This document shows, piece after piece, positions 54,001 through 64,000 of a stretch of DNA of 64,000 nucleotides. The DNA is from Cherax quadricarinatus (lineage: Eukaryota; Arthropoda; Malacostraca; Decapoda; Parastacidae): positions 3,444,937 through 3,508,936 of the forward strand of contig NC_091391.1 of NCBI RefSeq assembly GCF_038502225.1, read 5' to 3'. The notes beneath the pieces were generated by a model. The model searched no databases and was not told where the DNA came from. It saw only the letters and a program-made list of their open reading frames with translations. Within the stretch, counting starts at the first letter, position 1. Each line of letters opens with the position of its first letter. A program made the translations under genes and the position numbers.

Positions 54001-57000
54001 GGTACATGCTGACCCAAGGTTAATATTGTTAATATATAGGTACATGCTGGCCCAAGGTTAATATTGTTAATATATAGGTACATGCTGGCCCAAGGTTAAT
54101 ATTGTTAATATATAGGTACATGCTGACCCAAGGTTAATATTGTTAATATATAGGTACATGCTGGCCCAAGGTTAATATTGTTAATATATAGGTACATGCT
54201 GGCCCAAGGTTAATATTGTTAATATATAGGTACATGCTGACCCAAGGTTAATATTGTTAATATATAGGTACATGCTGGCCCAAGGTTAATATTGTTAATA
54301 TATAGGTACATGCTGGTCCAAGGTTAATATTGTTAATATATAGGTACATGCTGGCCCAAGGTTAATATTGTTAATATATAGGTACATGCTGGTCCAAGGT
54401 TAATATTGTTAATATATAGGTACATGCTGACCCAAGGTTAATATTGTTAATATATAGGTACATGCTGGCCCAAGGTTAATATTGTTAATATATAGGTACA
54501 TGCTGGCCCAAGGTTAATATTGTTAATATATAGGTACATGCTGGTCCAAGGTTAATATTGTTAATATATAGGTACATGCTGGTCCAAGGTTAATATTGTT
54601 AATATATAAATACATGCTGGTCCAAGGTTAATATTGTTAATATATAGGTACATGCTGGTCCAAGGTTAATATTGTTAATATATAGGTACATGCTGGTCCA
54701 AGGTTAATATTGTTAATATATAGGTACATGCTGGTCCAAGGTTAATATTGTTAATATATAGGTACATGCTGGTCCAAGGTTAATATTGTTAATATATAGG
54801 TACATGCTGGTCCAAGGTTAATATTGTTAATATATAGGTACATGCTGGTCCAAGGTTAATATTGTTAATATATAGGTACATGCTGGTCCAAGGTTAATAT
54901 TGTTAATATATAGGTACATGCTGGTCCAAGGTTAATATTGTTAATATATAGGTACATGCTGGTCCAAGGTTAATATTGTTAATATATAGGTACATGCTGG
55001 TCCAAGGTTAATATTGTTAATATATAGGTACATGCTGGTCCAAGGTTAATATTGTTAATATATAGGTACATGCTGGTCCAAGGTTAATATTGTTAATATA
55101 TAGGTACATGCTTGTCCAAGGTTAATATTGTTAATATATAGGTACATGCTGTTCCAAGGTTAATATTGTTAATATATAGGTACACGCTGGTCCAAGGTTA
55201 ATATTGTTAATATATAGGTACATGCTGGTCCAAGGTTAATATTGTTAATATATAGGTACACGCTTGTCCAAGGTTAATATTGTTAATATATAGGTACATG
55301 CTGTTCCAAGGTTAATATTGTTAATATATAGGTACACGCTGTTCCAAGGTTAATATTGTTAATATATAGGTACATGCTGACCCAAGGTTAATATTGTTAA
55401 TATATAGGTACATGCTGGTCCAAGGTTAATATTGTTAATATATAGGTACATGCTGGCCCAAGGTTAATATTGTTAATATATAGGTACATGCTGGTCCAAG
55501 GTTAATATTGTTAATATATAGGTACACGCTGGTCCAAGGTTAATATTGTTAATATATAGGTACATGCTGGTCCAAGGTTAATATTGTTAATATATAGGTA
55601 CATGCTGGTCCAAGGTTAATATTGTTAATATATAGGTACATGCTGGTCCAAGGTTAATATTGTTAATATATAGGTACATGCTGGTCCAAGGTTAATATTG
55701 TTAATATATAGGTACATGCTGGTCCAAGGTTAATATTGTTAATATATAGGTACATGCTGGTCCAAGGTTAATATTGTTAATATATAGGTACATGCTGTTC
55801 CAAGGTTAATATTGTTAATATATAGGTACATGCTGTTCCAAGGTTAATATTGTTAATATATAGGTACACGCTGTTCCAAGGTTAATATTGTTAATATATA
55901 GGTACATGCTGACCCAAGGTTAATATTGTTAATATATAGGTACATGCTGGTCCAAGGTTAATATTGTTAATATATAGGTACATGCTGGCCCAAGGTTAAT
56001 ATTGTTAATATATAGGTACATGCTGGTCCAAGGTTAATATTGTTAATATATAGGTACACGCTGGTCCAAGGTTAATATTGTTAATATATAGGTACATGCT
56101 GGTCCAAGGTTAATATTGTTAATATATAGGTACATGCTGGTCCAAGGTTAATATTGTTAATATATAGGTACATGCTGGTCCAAGGTTAATATTGTTAATA
56201 TATAGGTACATGCTGGTCCAAGGTTAATATTGTTAATATATAGGTACATGCTGGTCCAAGGTTAATATTGTTAATATATAGGTACATGCTGGTCCAAGGT
56301 TAATATTGTTAATATATAGGTACATGCTGGTCCAAGGTTAATATTGTTAATATATAGGTACATGCTGGTCCAAGGTTAATATTGTTAATATATAGGTACA
56401 TGCTGGTCCAAGGTTAATATTGTTAATATATAGGTACATGCTGGTCCAAGGTTAATATTGTTAATATATAGGTACATGCTGGTCCAAGGTTAATATTGTT
56501 AATATATAGGTACATGCTGGTCCAAGGTTAATATTGTTAATATATAGGTACATGCTGGCCCAAGGTTAATATTGTTAATATATAGGTACATGCTGGTCCA
56601 AGGTTAATATTGTTAATATATAGGTACATGCTGGTCCAAGGTTAATATTGTTAATATATAGGTACATGCTGGTCCAAGGTTAATATTGTTAATATATAGG
56701 TACATGCTGGTCCAAGGTTAATATTGTTAATATATAGGTACATGCTGGTCCAAGGTTAATATTGTTAATATATAGGTACATGCTGGTCCAAGGTTAATAT
56801 TGTTAATATATAGGTACATGCTGGCCCAAGGTTAATATTGTTAATATATAGGTACATGCTGGCCCAAGGTTAATATTGTTAATATATAGGTACATGCTGG
56901 TCCAAGGTTAATATTGTTAATATATAGGTACATGCTGGTCCAAGGTTAATATTGTTAATATATAGGTACATGCTGGTCCAAGGTTAATATTGTTAATATA

Positions 57001-60000
57001 TAGGTACATGCTGGCCCAAGGTTAATATTGTTAATATATAGGTACATGCTGGCCCAAGGTTAATATTGTTAATATATAGGTACATGCTGGTCCAAGGTTA
57101 ATATTGTTAATATATAGGTACATGCTGGTCCAAGGTTAATATTGTTAATATATAGGTACATGCTGGTCCAAGGTTAATATTGTTAATATATAGGTACATG
57201 CTGTTCCAAGGTTAATATTGTTAATATATAGGTACATGCTGGTCCAAGGTTAATATTGTTAATATATAGGTACATGCTGGTCCAAGGTTAATATTGTTAA
57301 TATATAGGTACATGCTGGTCCAAGGTTAATATTGTTAATATATAGGTACATGCTGGCCCAAGGTTAATATTGTTAATATATAGGTACATGCTGGTCCAAG
57401 GTTAATATTTTTAATATATAGGTACATGCTGGTCCAAGGTTAATATTGTTAATATATAGGTACATGCTGGTCCAAGGTTAATATTGTTAATATATAGGTA
57501 CATGCTGGTCCAAGGTTAATATTGTTAATATATAGGTACATGCTGGTCCAAGGTTAATATTGTTAATATATAGGTACATGCTGGTCCAAGGTTAATATTG
57601 TTAATATATAGGTACATGCTGGTCCAAGGTTAATATTGTTTAATATATAGGTACATGCTGGTCCAAGGTTAATATTGTTAATATATAGGTACATGCTGGT
57701 CCAAGGTTAATATTGTTAATATATAGGTACATGCTGGTCCAAGGTTAATATTGTTTAATATATAGGTACATGCTGGTCCAAGGTTAATATTGTTAATATA
57801 TAGGTACATGCTGGTCCAAGGTTAATATTGTTAATATATAGGTACATGCTGGTCCAAGGTTAATATTGTTAATATATAGGTACATGCTGGTCCAAGGTTA
57901 ATATTGTTAATATATAGGTACATGCTGGTCCAAGGTTAATATTGTTAATATATAGGTACATGCTGGTCCAAGGTTAATATTGTTAATATATAGGTACATG
58001 CTGGTCCAAGGTTAATATTGTTAATATATAGGTACATGCTGGTCCAAGGTTAATATTGTTAATATATAGGTACATGCTGGTCCAAGGTTAATATTGTTAA
58101 TATATAGGTACATGCTGGTCCAAGGTTAATATTGTTAATATATAGGTACATGCTGGTCCAAGGTTAATATTGTTAATATATAGGTACATGCTGGTCCAAG
58201 GTTAATATTGTTAATATATAGGTACATGCTGGTCCAAGGTTAATATTGTTAATATATAGGTACATGCTAGGGTCCAAGGTTAATATTGTTAATATATAGG
58301 TACATGCTGGTAGGTACATGCTGGTCCAAGGTTAATATTGTTAATATATAGGTACATGCTGGTCCAAGGTTAATATTGTTAATATATAGGTACATGCTAG
58401 GGTCCAAGGTTAATATTGTTAATATATAGGTACATGCTGGTCCAAGGTTAATATTGTTAATATATAGGTACATGCTGGTCCAAGGTTAATATTGTTAATA
58501 TATAGGTACATGCTGGTCCAAGGTTAATATTGTTAATATATAGGTACATGCTGGTCCAAGGTTAATATTGTTAATATATAGGTACATGCTGGTCCAAGGT
58601 TAATATTGTTAATATATAGGTACATGCTGGTCCAAGGTTAATATTGTTAATATATAGGTACATGCTGGTCCAAGGTTAATATTGTTAATATATAGGTACA
58701 TGCTGGTCCAAGGTTAATATTGTTAATATATAGGTACATGCTGGTCCAAGGTTAATATTGTTAATATATAGGTACATGCTGGTCCAAGGTTAATATTGTT
58801 AATATATAGGTACATGCTGGTCCAAGGTTAATATTGTTAATATATAGGTACATGCTGGTCCAAGGTTAATATTGTTAATATATAGGTACATGCTGGTCCA
58901 AGGTTAATATTGTTAATATATAGGTACATGCTGGCTGACCCAAGGTTAATATTGTTAATATATAGGTACATGCTGGTCCAAGGTTAATATTGTTAATATA
59001 TAGGTACATGCTGACCCAAGGTTAATATTGTTAATATATAGGTACATGCTGGCCCAAGGTTAATATTGTTAATATATAGGTACATGCTGGCCCAAGGTTA
59101 ATATTGTTAATATATAGGTACATGCTGGCCCAAGGTTAATATTGTTAATATATAGGTACATGCTGGTCCAAGGTTAATATTGTTAATATATAGGTACATG
59201 CTGGTCCAAGGTTAATATTGTTAATATATAGGTACATGCTGGTCCAAGGTTAATATTGTTAATATATAGGTACATGCTGGTCCAAGGTTAATATTGTTAA
59301 TATATAGGTACATGCTGGTCCAAGGTTAATATTGTTAATATATAGGTACATGCTGGTCCAAGGTTAATATTGTTAATATATAGGTACATGCTGGTCCAAG
59401 GTTAATATTGTTAATATATAGGTACATGCTGGTCCAAGGTTAATATTGTTAATATATAGGTACATGCTGGTCCAAGGTTAATATTGTTAATATATAGGTA
59501 CATGCTGGTCCAAGGTTAATATTGTTAATATATAGGTACATGCTGGTCCAAGGTTAATATTGTTAATATATAGGTACATGCTGGTCCAAGGTTAATATTG
59601 TTAATATATAGGTACATGCTGACCCAAGGTTAATATTGTTAATATATAGGTACATGCTGGCCCAAGGTTAATATTGTTAATATATAGGTACATGCTGACC
59701 CAAGGTTAATATTGTTAATATATAGGTACATGCTGGCCCAAGGTTAATATTGTTAATATATAGGTACATGCTGACCCAAGGTTAATATTGTTAATATATA
59801 GGTACATGCTGGTCCAAGGTTAATATTGTTAATATATAGGTACATGCTGGTCCAAGGTTAATATTGTTAATATATAGGTACATGCTGGTCCAAGGTTAAT
59901 ATTGTTAATATATAGGTACATGCTGGTCCAAGGTTAATATTGTTAATATATAGGTACATGCTGGTCCAAGGTTAATATTGTTAATATATAGGTACATGCT

Positions 60001-61758
60001 GGTCCAAGGTTAATATTGTTAATATATAGGTACATGCTGACCCAAGGTTAATATTGTTAATATATGGCTGGCCCAAGGTTAATATTGTTAATATATAGGT
60101 ACATGCTGGTCCAAGGTTAATATTGTTAATATATAGGTACATGCTGGTCCAAGGTTAATATTGTTAATATATAGGTACATGCTGGTCCAAGGTTAATATT
60201 GTTAATATATAGGTACATGCTGGCCCAAGGTTAATATTGTTAATATATAGGTACATGCTGGTCCAAGGTTAATATTGTTAATATATAGGTACATGCTGGT
60301 CCAAGGTTAATATTGTTAATATATAGGTACATGCTGGTCCAAGGTTAATATTGTTAATATATAGGTACATGCTGGTCCAAGGTTAATATTGTTAATATAT
60401 AGGTACATGCTGGTCCAAGGTTAATATTGTTAATATATAGGTACATGCTGGTCCAAGGTTAATATTGTTAATATATAGGTACATGCTGGTCCAAGGTTAA
60501 TATTGTTAATATATAGGTACATGCTGGTCCAAGGTTAATATTGTTAATATATAGGTACATGCTGGTCCAAGGTTAAGGTATTGTTATTGTTATATATAGG
60601 TACATGCTGGTCCAAGGTTAATATTGTTAATATATAGGTACATGCTGGCCCAAGGTTAATATTGTTAATATATAGGTACATGCTGGTCCAAGGTTAATAT
60701 TGTTAATATATAGGTACATGCTGGCCCAAGGTTAATATTGTTAATATATAGGTACATGCTGGTCCAAGGTTAATATTGTTAATATATAGGTACATGCTGG
60801 TCCAAGGTTAATATTGTTAATATATAGGTACATGCTGGTCCAAGGTTAATATTGTTAATATATAGGTACATGCTGGTCCAAGGTTAATATTGTTAATATA
60901 TAGGTACATGCTGGTCCAAGGTTAATATTGTTAATATATAGGTACATGCTGGTCCAAGGTTAATATTGTTAATATATAGGTACATGCTGGTCCAAGGTTA
61001 ATATTGTTAATATATAGGTACATGCTGGTCCAAGGTTAATATTGTTAATATATAGGTACATGCTGGTCCAAGGTTAATATTGTTAATATATAGGTACATG
61101 CTGGTCCAAGGTTAATATTGTTAATATATAGGTACATGCTGGTCCAAGGTTAATATTGTTAATATATAGGTACATGCTGGTCCAAGGTTAATATTGTTAA
61201 TATATAGGTACATGCTGGTCCAAGGTTAATATTGTTAATATATAGGTACATGCTGGTCCAAGGTTAATATTGTTAATATATAGGTACATGCTGGTCCAAG
61301 GTTAATATTGTTAATATATAGGTACATGCTGGTCCAAGGTTAATATTGTTAATATATAGGTACATGCTGGTCCAAGGTTAATATTGTTAATATATAGGTA
61401 CATGCTGACCCAAGGTTAATATTGTTAATATATAGGTACATGCTGGCCCAAGGTTAATATTGTTAATATATAGGTACATGCTGGCCCAAGGTTAATATTG
61501 TTAATATATAGGTACATGCTGGTCCAAGGTTAATATTGTTAATATATAGGTACATGCTGACCCAAGGTTAATATTGTTAATATATAGGTACATGCTGGCC
61601 CAAGGTTAATATTGTTAATATATAGGTACATGCTGGTCCAAGGTTAATATTGTTAATATATAGGTACATGCTGGTCCAAGGTTAATATTGTTAATATATA
61701 GGTACATGCTGGTCCAAGGTTAATATTGTTAATATATAGGTACATGCTGACCCAAGGT
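51012..61758. repeat. 38-bp satellite array, 10.7 kb (about 283 units)
   Basis: Units contain GGTTAATATTGTTAATATAT and AGGTACATGCTGGTCCAA. Variation is confined largely to one trinucleotide (GGTCC, GGCCC, GACCC, GTTCC), with those variants in blocks. Breaks in the register occur near 51935, 52889, 57640, 57753, 58267-58320, 58395, 58930, 60066 and 60575, some with short duplications such as GGTAGGTACATGCTGG. It is strongly AT-rich. No gene lies within it. Confidence 0.98.
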
Positions 61759-61937
61759 TTGCTGGGATCTTCAGCGTAATTTTATAATACCTAGACACCA
61801 GTGTGAGCAGCGTTTAGGAGCCAGGAACATTATATTTAAGTTACGACATAGAGTCGTAACATGAGAGCACTTAAGCACAAAGATCTATGGTATACGCTAA
61901 AAAAATTTACCATAATTATCTATTCAAACTACCGCCC
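61759..61937. other. Single-copy spacer between two arrays
   Basis: Unique sequence with a small inverted repeat GTTACGAC/GTCGTAAC at 61839-61859. A short frame starting at 61861 runs into the next array and is not supported as a gene. Confidence 0.5.
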
Positions 61938-64000
61938 AAATATGATGACTTTACCCCGTCACCACCCGTCTCGTATGATGACTTTACCCCCGTCACCACC
62001 CGTCTCGTATGATGACTTTACCCCGTCACCACCCGTCTCGTATGATGACTTTACTCAGTCACCATCCGTCTCGTATGATGACTTTACCCCGTCACCACCC
62101 GTCTCGTATGATGACTTTACTCAGTCACCATCCGTCTCGTATGATGACTTTACCCCCGTCACCACCCGTCTCGTATGATGACTTTACTCCGTCACCATCC
62201 GTCTCGTATGATGACTTTACTCCGTCACCACCCGTCTCGTATGATGACTTTACTCCGTCACCACCCGTCTCGTATGATGACTTTACTCCGTCACCACCCG
62301 TCTCGTATGATGACTTTACCCCGTCACCATCCGTCTCGTATGATGACTTTACCCCGTCACCACCCGTCTCGTATGATGACTTTACTCAGTCACCATCCGT
62401 CTCGTATGATGACTTTACCCCCGTCACCACCCGTCTCGTATGATGACTTTACCCCGTCACCACCCGTCTCGTATGATGACTTTACCCCGTCACCACCCGT
62501 CTCGTATGATGACTTTACCCCGTCACCACCCGTCTCGTATGATGACTTTACCCCGTCACCATCCGTCTCGTATGATGACTTTACTCAGTCACCATCCGTC
62601 TCGTATGATGACTTTACCCCGTCACCACCCGTCTCGTATGATGACTTTACCCCGTCACCATCCGTCTCGTATGATGACTTTACCCCGTCACCATCCGTCT
62701 CGTATGATGACTTTACCCCGTCACCATCCGTCTCGTATGATGACTTTACTCAGTCACCACCCGTCTCGTATGATGACTTTACTCAGTCACCACCCGTCTC
62801 GTATGATGACTTTACTCAGTCACCACCCGTCTCGTATGATGACTTTACTCAGTCACCACCCGTCTCGTATGATGACTTTACTCAGTCACCACCCGTCTCG
62901 TATGATGACTTTACTCAGTCACCATCCGTCTCGTATGATGACTTTACCCCGTCACCACCCGTCTCGTATGATGACTTTACTCCGTCACCACCCGTCTCGT
63001 ATGATGACTTTACTCCGTCACCATCCGTCTCGTATGATGACTTTACCCCGTCACCACCCGTCTCGTATGATGACTTTACTCAGTCACCACCCGTCTCGTA
63101 TGATGACTTTACCCCGTCACCACCCGTCTCGTATGATGACTTTACTCAGTCACCACCCGTCTCGTATGATGACTTTACCCCCGTCACCACCCGTCTCGTA
63201 TGATGACTTTACCAGTCACCACCCGTCTCGTATGATGACTTTACCCCGTCACCATCCGTCTCGTATGATGACTTTACCCCGTCACCACCCGTCTCGTATG
63301 ATGACTTTACTCAGTCACCACCCGTCTCGTATGATGACTTTACCCCGTCACCACCCGTCTCGTATGATGACTTTACTCAGTCACCACCCGTCTCGTATGA
63401 TGACTTTACTCAGTCACCATCCGTCTCGTATGATGACTTTACTCAGTCACCATCCGTCTCGTATGATGACTTTACCCCGTCACCACCCGTCTCGTATGAT
63501 GACTTTACTCAGTCACCACCCGTCTCGTATGATGACTTTACCCCGTCACCATCCGTCTCGTATGATGACTTTACCCCGTATCCGTCTCGTATGATGTCCG
63601 TCACCACCCGTCTCGTATGATGACTTTACCCCGTCACCATCCGTCTCGTATGATGACTTTACTCAGTCACCACCCGTCTCGTATGATGACTTTACCCGTC
63701 TCCCCAGTCACCACCCGTCTCGTATGATGACTTTACTGACCCGTCTCGTATGATGACTTTACTCCGTCACCACCCGTCTCGTATGATGACTTTACCCGTC
63801 TCCCCGTCACCACCCGTCTCGTATGATGACTTTACCCCCGTCACCACCCGTCTCGTATGATGACTTTACTCAGTCACCACCCGTCTCGTATGATGACTTT
63901 ACCCCCGTCACCACCCGTCTCGTATGATGACTTTACTCAGTCACCACCCGTCTCGTATGATGACTTTACCCCGTCACCACCCGTCTCGTATGATGACTTT
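61938..64000. repeat. 33-bp minisatellite array (about 62 units), open at right window edge
   Basis: Units contain CCGTCTCGTATGATGACTTT followed by ACYCCGTCACCAC or ACTCAGTCACCAYC. Some units have an extra C (34 bp), and rearranged units appear at about 63575-63820. Translation gives repeats of PSPPVSYDDFT, but the frame is shifted by the 34-bp units and all changes look neutral. It continues beyond the window. Confidence 0.97.

Noticed and set aside
61861..63594. Repeat protein with PSPPVSYDDFT units, superficially like a tyrosine/serine/proline CTD
   Set aside because: 34-bp units shift the frame several times, changes such as P to S occur freely, and the array rearranges without respect to frame near 63575-63820.

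Overview
This window is eukaryotic and almost entirely repetitive. It looks like an intergenic or intronic stretch of an arthropod genome, most likely a decapod crustacean. That identification is an inference from the mix of non-LTR retrotransposon remnants, a Penelope-like GIY-YIG fragment, tRNA-derived SINEs, dense microsatellites and very long minisatellites; no host marker gene is present to prove it. There are no operons or ribosome binding sites. Most long open frames are artefacts of tandem units whose length is a multiple of three.

Layout. 1-5.4 kb is a 15-bp minisatellite that is open at the left edge. 5.5-6.9 kb is a foldback arm and a LINE reverse-transcriptase fragment, followed by a 40-bp array to 9.0 kb. 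9-16 kb is a mosaic of LINE tails, a SINE, snapback tRNA-derived elements, a Penelope endonuclease fragment and foldback elements. 16.4-22.2 kb holds two foldbacks carrying 28-bp and 61-bp arrays. 22.8-24.8 kb is a 21-bp array, then (CT)n and (AAT)n. 25.5-29.7 kb is a 44-bp array that grew out of a retrotransposon RNase H fragment. 30-32 kb holds broken LINEs. 32.3-33.5 kb is a 19-bp array and 33.5-36.4 kb a third foldback with 61-bp units. 37.7-39.2 kb is a long LINE 3' half. 39.8 kb has one plausible host exon, with a weaker partner at 44.8 kb. 41-43.5 kb holds nested LINE and foldback copies. 44-48.8 kb has two arrays, 48.8 kb a near-perfect palindrome, and 49.1-50.9 kb a young LINE. 51.0-61.8 kb is a 10.7-kb array of 38-bp units, and 61.9-64.0 kb is a 33-bp array that runs off the right edge.

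Main observation. At least five foldback or partial families (called A-E here) share one 3' module of about 110 bp. Its order is a hairpin with a hammerhead-like core ending in GAAACGTT, then AATAAA, then a GTGT block 20-21 nt later, then TGTCGG 14-17 nt later, then a short terminal stem-loop. The hairpin and the terminal stem both show compensatory changes between families. Several copies have a TATA-like box upstream, and two insertions have 12-13-bp target-site duplications. Minimal hammerhead motifs are known from terminal repeats of Penelope-like elements, so these are best read as Penelope-related non-autonomous elements. Several of the minisatellites are amplified internal pieces of these elements or of LINEs, and others abut them. 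The window therefore looks like a record of mobile elements seeding satellites.
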